64,000 bases of DNA. Origin: Oreohelix idahoensis (taxonomy: Eukaryota > Mollusca > Gastropoda > Stylommatophora > Oreohelicidae). The DNA is taken from assembly GCA_024509875.1 (NCBI GenBank), contig JAMPIV010021221.1, positions 62,001 through 126,000 on the forward strand, in the 5' to 3' direction. Positions 34,501-46,500 of this stretch are shown piece after piece. Each line of letters opens with the position of its first letter. The first letter of the stretch is position 1. The position numbers and the translations under genes were made by a program. The notes beneath the pieces are model-generated. The model made no database searches and had not been told where the DNA came from. It saw only the letters and a program-made list of their open reading frames with translations.

Positions 34501-37500
34501 ATTCGTTAGCAAATAATAATCTGAAGGCGTAGGCGACACCAACCGTTCTAGCAGAAATTTTTTTGTACTTTCTTATCTTTGCCTTTATACACTATACTGT
34601 TATATTTTAATTTAGATATTGTATTTAGAAATTCACTACAATCACCATCTTATGTTAACCAAAATAAAGATGGAAAGAGATTTACAACACATAGCTACAG
34701 ACAGCAGTGTCATGTGGGATATCTCAGAAATCAAGAAGGACAAGAAACATGTGTTTTTACAATATTCATTCAGCAGCTAGAAGATGAAGCAGATACAGAA
34801 GATAACTGACTACATGCTAAAAATATAAGGAATGGAGATGTGAAATTCTGGGGAAAAAAATAATGCCAACACAGAGCATAGATAACAACAGAAAACATAA
34901 GCAAGGTAAATGAAAGACCACCAAAAAAAAACCCAGATAAACAAAACATATTTAAGCAGCATAAGTTCTGGAACTAGGGCTTATGAATGGCACATATAAG
35001 CAAACAAAGAAGTTAGATAAAGTATCAGAAGAGACAAAAGGAAACATATTGACAACTTGACAAGAGAAGCAGAGGAAACTACAACCAAAGGAATTATGAA
35101 GGACCAGTTCAGCAGTACAAAGAAGCTAACCGGGAAATATAAGCAATCAAATTGGCCCAGTCGAGAGCCCTATCAACCTTTCTATGACTATGGATGTCAT
35201 AGTGTGAGTGAGGGTTGAATACTTAAAACTAAATTAACAATTTACATTTTATTTGCATACATAAAAACATTAATTTATAAAATGATATTTAAAGGTTTGT
35301 AGAGTTTTGAGTATTGCTGCACCTCTTTTTGCACACCACAGAGCATCCATTTCTTGGAACTTTGTGGTGCTCAAAAAGACGTTGCCAAATGCGTCATTAC
35401 GCATAAGAATTATGGCGTGGGTGCTTGTGCATGGCAACGAAGGGATATTTTGTTTAGCCGGCAGAGTTGGCTGTGTTTTAAAATGTTTCGCTAGTGCCCG
35501 CTTAGATATTCATATGTGATAATCTTGGATATGTCGATAGTATCTATACCTTTATTGGAACCCATGGAAGATGTTACTTGGATGATAATGATTATGACTC
35601 AAGGTACGGACTTCGACGGACTGAATATGTTGATTATCTGTTGATCTCATAAAGTGTAACGGTCAAAATGAGCGTTGGCCCATTGCTGTTGGTCTATGAA
35701 TTTTCATGACATTGTCAAGAGTTGAACGTAATAAATGTGTACTGTGTCTGTACACCATGAGTTGATGTACTTATTCCTAAGCGTAATACTTGGTCATTGT
35801 TCGTGTTAAACATAATCTTCATAATACTTCAAAACTAACCCCTAGAAGAATGTGGCAGTTAGGAAGATGAAACTAAACGTCACAAGTATCCTTATTAATC
35901 ATTACAAATTTTGATGCTTCTTCAGCAGGTTCATGGCGTTGACAAAGCAGAACAACTGAAAAGTTTTGGTAAAGTAACAGAGAACTCCAGAAAGGCATTT
36001 TACAAAGAATTTAAAAAGGTGAGCTCTCAGACACTGCAGGAGTTCATTGATCCATGATTCTGAAACAGTTGTTGCAAAATTTTGTTTCAGAATAACATCA
36101 TCTTGTCCGTCAGTAGGATTAGTAGAGTTGAGATTTTACCCTTTGGGACATGCTAAGCTATGTGGGTCCACATCCGTATTGTGCATGCTATAGATATATA
36201 GGTTGTGGGAACAGCAAAGTGTTGGTTGGGAATCTAATGCTATGGTACCATTGCAGCAATAGGACTTAACCATAAATTTACCCAAATATGAATGAGCATT
36301 CAGTACTAGGTTCCATTTTTACATCGACTGAACAGAAAATGATATGGCCCAACTTGGTCAGTTATAGATAATGTCATTAATGTACGCCCACGACGACCGT
36401 TGCCTCAATTGGCTGTGTGTGGTGTACCCGGAAACGGGGCCTCCCAGTACTGAGGCACAGTTAAGTCCCAGACGTCGCTTATTGGTGCAGAGTTGAGAGA
36501 GGTGGCTGAGCGAATGCAAACAACAACAACAACACAAATTGGCTCAGCATCACAATCCCCCTTGTGGTGCAGCATGTTGAGAACCCAGCATTGCACACTA
36601 AGTTGAGGGGAATCACATGGGCACCAGACTTAATACTGGATACAGCAAAAAGACGGAGCTGGAAAACATTTTGTATGAGAAGCAAGTCAGTGTTTGCTGT
36701 ATCCAAGAGACTCACTTGAAAGTAGATCAAACCTTTAAAATAAGGGGATATATCAATGCTTCAGATCCGATAGACGAAAAGGAGGAATACTTACTCTTGT
36801 AAGGAATAACATTCTTGCACACAAAAGGAAAACCTACATGGACAGAGCAGAATATCAGCTGTTGCAGCTAAAGATAGACAAGATGGAAATAGAACTTCTG
36901 AACTATTACTGTCCAAACAACAAACCCCTGAGTCTCAGCTCTATACAGGTACCAGCCACCAACTTTGTAGCAGTTGGAGACTTTAATAGCCACTCCCAGA
37001 GCTGGGGCTATAACCATCTAGATCACAGGGGTGAAGAGGTTGAAACATGGCAAGATGACCACTCCCTAATCCTAGTCAATACTGCCACAGATACTCGTAC
37101 CTTCTACTCCAGAGGATGGCACACAACTTCAACTCCAGATCTTGCCTTCGCCACCCCAGATATAGCTGGACTCATTAGTAGAGAAGTAGGAGACCAACTA
37201 GGAGGAAGCGACCATTGCCCTATCTTTCTTACTGCCCAGAGTGAAACTCTCAGTACAGGCCCAGCCACTACAAGATGGAATTACAAAAAAGCCAACTGGG
37301 GTTTATTCAGGCATCAGGTGAACACGCTGCTGTCTGACCTCAAGGTGCAAAAAAGAGACATTAATGAAGTGGTAAAAGACTTCAACAGATGCATACTTCA
37401 AGCTGCAAAAGAAACCATTCCCAAAGGATGCCGGTGTAACTACACACCATACTGGTCCAGCACACCCCAAGAACGCCAGGAAGCTATGGACAGGGCTAGA

Positions 37501-40500
37501 AAGGACACAGAGTCTCAGCCTTCACTTGAAACTCACAACAAATGGAAAAAGGCCGTAGCAGAGTTTCAGAGAACAAAGCTAGAAGAAAAACGGAAAAGCT
37601 GGAGAATTAGAACGGCAGCGCTGAACCTTGAGAAAGACGGCAAGAAACTTTGGAGATTAGTCAAATCTCTAAATGAAGCATGGTCATCAGCTGCTAACTC
37701 ACATCTGCAGTCGTTGGACAAGGTGCAAAATCAAGCTCTCAGGCTCATTACAGGAGCCATGAAAACTACACCGATAATCAAGACATGAAGACAACACCAC
37801 TGAAGCCCACCCTATACCCTGTACCATGGGAACAGGCCAGCAGTGCCCTCCAAATTAATACATCAGTCAGTGGTCTCACAAGTGGATATGAGTATAATGA
37901 TCTGCAAAAACGAACTGCTACATTGAGTATGATCCAAGAAAGCTATCCCGAACAATCATGGATACATGCCTATACAGATGGATCAGCAACAAATGCTGTT
38001 AGCAATGGAGGTGCCAGTATTTTTATCTCATATCCTGACAACCACTATGAGACTAGGCACATTCCCACTGGTAAATTCTGTTTCAACTATACAGCTGAGG
38101 TTCAAGCTCTAGAGCAGTGTTTCCCAAACTTTTTTGGGTCACCGCCCCCTTGGCTCCCAGGGCATGCCCCAGCGCCCCCCTGCATTTCCCCCCAGTACAT
38201 AAAAAAATGTAAAGAGTGAAAAATAAGAGCAACTGTTAATACAGTAACAACTAATTGCTCAGTTTATCACATTCTAATATAAAGCTACAGATACGCTTAT
38301 TTATTAACTTAATGTAAAAAGAAAAACTTAATTACTTAATGCTGTAAAACAAACAGCAGTATGCGAAAGTAAATTAGTAACAAACTTACTTCATTTTTAA
38401 CTTCAGTGAGATGGATGTGCCTGGTGTAGTGATATCAGCTTCTCAACATCAGGCTGAAAGTTACTTAAAAGGAGTCTCAGATCCCCACGTTCAGTAATCT
38501 GTAGTCTGTTTCTCTGCTTCGAAAGAAGTTGGACAACCGCGCTGAAACCACGCTCTACTAAATACGATGTTGGAAAGGCAATACAGAATATCTTAACCTT
38601 TCCCCCACACTGCAGGATAGCGTTCAGAGATTTCTTTCTGCAACCAAAAGTCTTGATATGATTTCTTGAACACTGGCTTAAGCTCAACGTCATTTTGTAG
38701 CGATATCAGTTCCTCTTCCATCCTTCCTAGTTCCTCACTGCACACGTCCAGGAATGGATTTATTATCCAGTCAGGAATAGAGATCAAAAGAAGATCCTGA
38801 AACCTCTGAGACATGTCTTTATGCAGCATATCTAGGTGTGCACAATATACTTGGAGATTATCCTCTGGTATTTTGTCTTTCTCTTCCAACTCTAAGAGGC
38901 TGGGAAATTGGATTAGCTCGCGACCGCCAATATTACGTTTGAATAGCGCTAATTTGGCAAGAAACGTGGAGACGACAGATTTGACTTTTATAAGATTAAT
39001 ATCATTTCCTTGCAGTTGTATATTTATTTCGTTAAACTTTGTGAATAAATCTGACAAATATGCAATGTCATGCCTGATATTCGTTAGGTCTGTACTGAGC
39101 AAAGCATGCGAGTCTTTGAAGAATTCTACCACAGTTTCAAAAAGAGCATAAAAGCGTCTCAGACAATTTTATTTTGAGAGCCACCTAACTTCTGTGTGCA
39201 TCAGCAAACGTTCAAACTGTTCATCATTCTCAGTTCAAAGCTCTCGAAATAGTCGAGAATTGAGAGCATGGGACTTAATTTTGTTAATCGCTGTTATACC
39301 AGTATTTAATGATTTGTGAAGCCGATCACTTATATTTTTTGCGACAAGATGTTGTCTGTGAATTACACAGTGTATTGTAAATATACCAGGTACAGCTTCT
39401 TTTAAGAAAGCGATAAACCCGCGGTAACAACCTATAATTGATGGTGCCTCATCTGGTGCACAGCAAGAATGTTAGTAAGCGGAATGTCCATCTCTTTGAA
39501 AAATTTCTCTACTACGCGAAATATTGACTGTCCTTTTGTATCAGTTACTAGTTACTTAGCAAATAACAACTCTTGAACCAAGATTTTATCTTTTACGAAG
39601 TGAACATAGGCAAGAATCAAAGATTCGTTGCTAGGCAAAGTTGACTTATCCAACTGCAATGCAAATTCTGTTGTCCTAAGTATGTTGCACAATGTATTTT
39701 CAACATTCTCAGCCATTTCATCTATTCTTCTTTGAACAAAGGTATTGCTGAGCGGAATTGCTTTAATTATTTGTTCAGGTGACTAATGCATAACTGTACT
39801 CACAAACTCCCTTATAGCTGGCAAAATCAAATTTCCTGCGATTGTATGAGACTTTCCAGATTTAGCTATCAGCAATGAAATTTTGTATGAAGCTCGCAAA
39901 CCATCACAGCCTTGTTGTGAAGTGTTGACAAACATGTCACGGACTGTTTTACGTTTCTGAAAGTTTTCAGAAGTGACTGAAAATATGTCAAACTTTTATC
40001 TGTTTTATCTGGGTGAATATTTTTCAAATGTTCAAGTAGTCTGGACGGTTTCATTGCCTCATTTAAAAAGGCCATCTCACATAATAGACACATTGGCAGT
40101 TGTTGGTTATTTATTGCTGGAATAAATCCATATTTCAGATATTCTACGCTGTATTGTCTGCACTTCTTTTTGGTTTGTTCTGCTTTTGCCATATTTGTTC
40201 TGAATTCTGGAACAAAAAAAATGATTTTACAATGTTGCAGATAGAAAAATGTTCTTCGAGTAAACAACAAAAGCTGAATTAAAGTTGGCTTTACAAAAAT
40301 GTTGACACAGATGTTCTTACCAGTTTACTCTTCTATTTTATAAAGTTTCTTAACCACAGCCATAAATAAATTAGAAAAATACAACAATCAGAAAAAAACA
40401 CACAATTAGCAACAGCAACACCAACACTGAAGTAACCCAATAATCATTTCATAAAGTATAATAATAGTTATTTAATATATATAAAATAACGCACTATATT

Positions 40501-43500
40501 GATATGTCTTCAGATTAAAAAAAATTGAGAGACAGTAGGCTAACTACAAAGTGTGTGGATCCCGGTAACAAATTAAAAGGATGTAATTTAATGGATTGAA
40601 CAGAAATATTCAATATACGGCAAATCTGTATCAAAATGTATCTGCTTAATTAATAATTAATGTTAGTAAAACTGATGCTAGCTCTGTGCAAACAAACAAA
40701 AAATATAAGTAAGAAAACTTACCTTATCGACAGGATAAAATTGGTTGATACCCGGGACATGTTTATTTGAAACCACTGTTCCCAAGAAAAGCTGAGAAAG
40801 TTTGTTGGTTTTGCTCATAGCCAGCGCAAAGTTGAAATAGACGGGAAACGTACATCGCGCCAGTCGATTTATGAAAGTCTGAATGTAAGGTAGGAAAGCC
40901 GGTTCAGAGAATCAAAGACTGATTTATAATGCCAAGTACCGTTAAAAACTTTCTCCCTTGAACCTTTTCTCTTATTTATTACCAATCTGCAAATATCTAG
41001 TTACCACTAGCCCCGCAAATACTGAGACAATAAATTCCACAACAAAGCAAAGTTGGTACTTTCTGAATCACCGGCAGGTATCTAATTTCGTCAGTGCCAT
41101 CGGCACGGATCATGTCTCTTCCTTAAGGAGTTAACAAATGGACAATAGGTGTTTGGTTAACCCCCTTTCCTAGCAGTTCCCGATTACCGTTTATGGTCAG
41201 CGATGGTTACCTGAGCACAGAATGACACGCATAGACGAAGCTATGCCCTGCTTAATGATCCTAGTAATACAACCATCCACATCGTCCCCGCTTCACTGAT
41301 GTTGTCTCTCAAATCCACAATTCCTTTCTCCCCCGCACGTACTGAATTTAGCTTGTCAAATCCTGAACCCCCCTAACTACTAAACGCCCACTGTTTACTA
41401 CTGAACGCCCCCCCTCTGGACCATTTTTTCCGTATCGCCCCCTTGGACCCTTCCAAAGCCCCCAGGGGGGCGGTACCGCCCACTTTGGGAACCACTGACT
41501 GCTCTAGAGCAAGCTGCAAATATGATTTATAACACCAACTCTGACTGCCACCAGGTAGTCATCCTCACAGATGCACTGTCTGTACTGCAAGCTCTCAAGG
41601 GTGGTAAACTCCCGCATCTGAGAAATGAACTGAACAAGGTAGCTGCCAAAAAGAGAACCATACTTCAGTGGGTACCATCTCATTGTGGTGTACCCGGAAA
41701 TGAAAAGGCAGATAAACTTGCTAAAAAGGGAGGAGAATGCGAACAAGAAGATAATGAAGTCACATACTTTGAGAAAAAGAGAGCTATCCAGACTATCAGA
41801 AGAGAACAGAATCAACCCAACGATGACTACCACACTCTTGACCAGCAGGGACAGATCACCATTTTTCGCCTCAAGACAGGGCATAACAAACTGAATAAAC
41901 ACATGCACAAGATACGATTGTCTGCTTCACCACTGTGCACATGTGGATTAAACGAACAAACTGCTGAGCATGTTCAACAGGATTGTCCTCTGTATGACCA
42001 GTTAAGAAAGATATACTGGCCCAATGACTCAACACTAAACTCAAAGCTATATGGAGCTAAAGAGGAACTTCAGACAACAGTCGAATTCATCATGAGAACT
42101 CGTCTGACGGTGTAAACATCAAAGATGCGATAGCAAGAAGAAGTCTTTAATGTTTACAGGTGCCAGGTTTTAAAGTTTGCCTTAATAGACAATATTGTTG
42201 ACCATCAAAATTTGGCCATTGTTGCTAATTTCTCACCTAATATTCTGTTACTGACAAAAGTATGCCTAAGCCCATGACAGGAAAAAATTGTTTTAAAAAT
42301 TGCATGTTTAGAAGGAAACCAAAAGAAGACCACATTTATGCTCGTTTGAGAAACATTAGGCCTGCAATGTAATTTCTGGAGATTTTTTGGAAATTCATCC
42401 AGTTCTGAATGACTTTTAATCCACATAACTGAGTGAACCAGTTAAGTGATCTAAATTTGTAATTTCAAACACAAAATTTTGGAAATATGAGATTTTTAGC
42501 CCTGTGTTTAATATTCATCTGGAATATTCTATTTTAATCTATCGAAGTATGCCTATAAACCATAGTAGTGTTGTAACAACCTAGCTGTTCTTTAGCATGA
42601 TTGATATGAAACAGTTCATTAAAGAATGTTTGTCTTGTGGTGGACATAACTACATTTTCTCGCTTGTAATGCCTAGATATATGGTTATATTAAGGTGATA
42701 GATGCTGCCGATGTTGTCTTGGAAGTTCTTGATGCACGAGACCCTCTTGGTAGTCGATGTTTGGAAGTTGAAGAGACAGTTAGATCTTCATCAGGGAACA
42801 AAAGATTGGTTCTGGTGCTGAATAAGATAGGTGTGTATAAATATCTCAAAGTGTTGAAAAAGATATTGGTTATCTTAGACATTTTGTTGGGGGGCATTAA
42901 AAAAAAAAAAAAAAGCAAAACTGTGCCTTATTTAAACGGATTATTTTTATAGCAGTTGTACTTCAAGTATTTTGTTTTAGTTTTTTTTGTCTCTCCCCTC
43001 CTCCTTTTCCTCCTGAAGTCAGTCTCATGTGTTCTGAACAGGGTTCGTAGCGACCTTGAAAAACCTGGAAAACAGGAAAAAAAAATTCCAGGCCTTGACA
43101 AGCCTGGAAAAATGGCTAAAAGCCTTGAATTTCCCGCATTGGACCTGGAAAAAAATTACTAGTTGTCCATTTTTCGATTATTGGTGGTATTTTTCGTTAA
43201 ACTTCAGTTACTGTAGAATTTTTACTTCCCTTTGCGCACTAAATCCATTTCCAGACGTTTTCGGCGGTTCGTGTTTTCGGCGATTTGCGTTTTTGGCAAT
43301 TTGCGTTAACGATGTGAAGCAGATTTATTTTTAGCGCGCGCGTCTGTTGTTACTCCAAAGCGGTAATTTCCTATTACTCGTGGGTTTTTTCTCTGCAGTG
43401 AATATGTGTAGTTATGTCTGGTTTCGTAGCAGATAGGGTTAGGTTTAGTATTAGGGTTAGGATTAGGGTTAACACTAATACTAACCCTAACTGCTACGAA

Positions 43501-46500
43501 AGAACACATAGCTACACATATTCACAGCGGAGCAAAAACCCACGACTGGGAAAAAATTGATTTATAACCTCAGACCTAAGGGCCTTTTATATTTGGATAT
43601 GCACCCTAATATAACCGACTAGGTTGAACGGGACGCGCCTCGCCAAAACGAATCAAAACTTTAAAAATAAACACCAAGAACTTGTCTCTACACATTCAAG
43701 ATGTATTAAATCGTTCATTTCAACTGAGGTAAGTAATAAATTCATTTATAAAACATATTTACATAGGCTAAGTGCAGTTTATAGACAGGCCTACTGTACT
43801 TGCGGCTGTAATTTACAATGTAGGCCTATTTACAGTTTTATTTTTAACCATGGCCAAAATTAATGTTTGAATGAAATTTCTTGGTTTACAACTGCTTACG
43901 GGAATATGTTTGACACAGTTTGAGATGGTCAGGAATAGAAATTGATGGTGATTCCATATCCTATAGCCTACCCTGTTATCAGACATGTCCCACTGTTCAT
44001 TTCACCATATTTTTGGGAAATAAATATATTTTGAATGTTTTTTCATTATATTTATGATGAAGAGACATACCCCATTCTGCTCTGCAGGGTTATAATTAGG
44101 ATATGCCTAGGCCTACATGTTTTCAATTCCAGATAACATGAATAACCGCCGATACATGAAAGTGGCATCACATCTGTCAAATAACTGTAATTAGGATAAA
44201 TGAAAATTACCAATTTTGTGCATAGACCTATGTTATTTAAAATTTTAAAAATAATTTAAAAAATTTTTTTTTTAATCGAAACAAACAGAAATAATAAAAC
44301 AAAACAAACCCCAACAAAAAAATCAAACAAAAATAGTAAAGATGGGGAGGGGGTGTGTGTGTAAAGGCCTGATGTTTCCAGTTAGATATTTAATAGATTT
44401 TCACTTATCATAAGTGTTATAAGGATATCATCATACCTTCACCCTCCCAATTACTATATATTAACTTTTGTTCTAGTTAAATATTGTTTGACTATATTAT
44501 TCATGCGTTTAGAACTTTGACTTGGTAAATATACATAGCTTAGGCCTACTCATAAGTTATTTGTGTGTTCCTTTTTTTTTTTTTTTTTTTAAACAGAAAA
44601 GAACACAACCCCAAGGAGCAGTTTTTCCCTCAGAAACATCAAAACTATATAACACTACTCCCTCGGACACGTCAAAAACGTCTAACACTACTAGGAGACC
44701 TACAGATGTGACATCATTTGTGACCAAGGAAGAAACTCTCAGAGCTGAGATTATTTGGACTCTTTTTTCAGTGAAAAGTCACCATAGTTTTAATTCAAAT
44801 GCAACAAGGGACATATTCTCTTCTGTGGTAGTTTTTATTCAGCCTTCAGCTTTATTTCAAGACCTTAAATTCAGATTGGTGCATTTGGAACAGTAGCTGC
44901 AAATAGGAAGCATTTTCCTGAAGCACTGAAGAAAAAACAACTCAATTTGAAAAAGACAAATCATCCTGTGTTTTGTGCGACAGAAGATAAGGCATGCCGA
45001 CAGTCACCTAGCATGATACGAAAAGATTTAACCTTATATCTACTGTTAACTCCAATGATAATATAAACAAGACAGTTAGAAAGACAAATTCTTTAGGGCA
45101 GAACAATTCAGAAGCCAGTGCTTACAGAAAATTACTGCAAAAGTATGGGAGGTGTTGACCACTTCAGCCAACTAGGTTATACCCCTACCCACACAGATCC
45201 TATTTTTATATCATTTCTTAGTTGAAACTGCCCTGGTCAATGGGCACATAACCTACAACACTGCCAACTCTACAAAAAAAGATCAAAGCAAAGATCAGGA
45301 TGTCAGTATGACTCTTATTGAACCTGCTATTCTTTGACGCAATGTGACACCTTCAAAACCACAGGTCACAACAACACGACTTACTGAGCACCACTTCATT
45401 GATAAATATGAAAGGGCAAGGCACAAACCAGACTGTAAAGTGTGTAAGGCTGCAGGGAACAGAAGCCAGACTTGCATGTACTGCCCAGATTGCAATGTAC
45501 CTCTATGCCTGATACCCTGCTTCAAGTTATACCACACAGTCAAGGATTATCAACGATCCAGACATAGACTCTTGCAGAGACCTACAGCTACAACTTCAAC
45601 CCCAATTAATGAAAAAAGCAGCTCAGACTCCAACTACAGGTACTTAACTACTCAAACATTTACAAATGCTCATTGTCAGATGCCACAGACGCAGAATACA
45701 TTTAAAACAGACAAACACGAAAAATAGTTTTTTGTTTTTTTTTTGCATTTTTATTCACAATTTTATTAGCCTATGTTGATATACGTGGTTAATCGTTAAA
45801 TCAATACGTCAATCAAGCTTATTTTATTGCGCTGACGTTGAACAAATTCACTAAAAACTGGGAAAAGATGTCTGTTTTTCAATCTTTTATGAATTTAAAA
45901 AAAAAAAAACAGTTCTTTTTAAAGAAATCTGCAAAAACCCAGTAATGGGAGACGATAATGCTCCGGATTGCTGGTCAGCAAAGTGATAATTATATATGAG
46001 AAAATTAGATGAGGAAAATATTAGTTTCCCATCCTTGAAAATCATGGGCTGGACCTAGAAAAACCTGGAAAATGCTTGAAGAAATTTGCTATGAACCCTG
46101 TCTGAAACTTAGCAGTAGGTTGCCTTATCTATTATTTTAGCATCTTATGTTTGAAACCACTGTAGCTATGACTAATTGATCATTAATATTTGTGCATGAA
46201 AAACATTGTTACGCTTTTATTAAGCACTTTAGTTATTTTGTTAAGCACTTGCTTCAGTTAGGTACATTTCTGATGTGTTCTTAGCTCAATCTTTTGAAAA
46301 ATATTTTTGCAGTAAATACTTCATTTTTGTTTTAATAATGACATTGAGCAATAATGCAGGGGCTATATAAAAGAGGTAAGTTTGTGACAATTATCCTGAT
46401 ATGTAGGTAGACTTTGGTCACTTTCTGTTCCAGATCTTGTTCCAAAAGAAAATGTGGAGGCTTGGTTGAAACATCTGAGGAAGGAGCTCCCAGCTATTGC

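Larger units (their letters stand above)
36384..42142 (+). mobile_element. LINE A: RNase H-bearing LINE with internal deletions, split by a hAT element
   Basis: Starts ACGCCCACGACGACCG and ends in an AAG tail. It is flanked by an 11-bp duplication with one mismatch (GTCATTAATGT at 36373-36383, GTCTTTAATGT at 42143-42153). It is collinear with the minus-strand LINE B at 57423-62116 but lacks part of the 5' region, the whole RT core and a short stretch before RNase H. A hAT element at 38115-41501 splits the RNase H. It lies in intron 6 of the nucleostemin gene. Confidence 0.88.
43039..46104. mobile_element. DNA-transposon relic with piggyBac-type segment, copy 1
   Basis: Ends are inverted (CAGGGTTCGTAGC at 43040 and, from the right, CAGGGTTCATAGC at 46104), with TCTGAA on both sides as a possible 6-bp duplication. 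From about 43146 to 46080 it is collinear with the TTAA-flanked relic at 52698-55118. It contains a foldback insertion at 43362-43548 and a piggyBac-like Cys-rich tail at 45344-45580. It lies in intron 7. Confidence 0.6.

Noticed and set aside
43039..46104. Clean autonomous piggyBac gene
   Set aside because: Only the Cys-rich tail is recognisable; the catalytic region and a continuous frame are absent.
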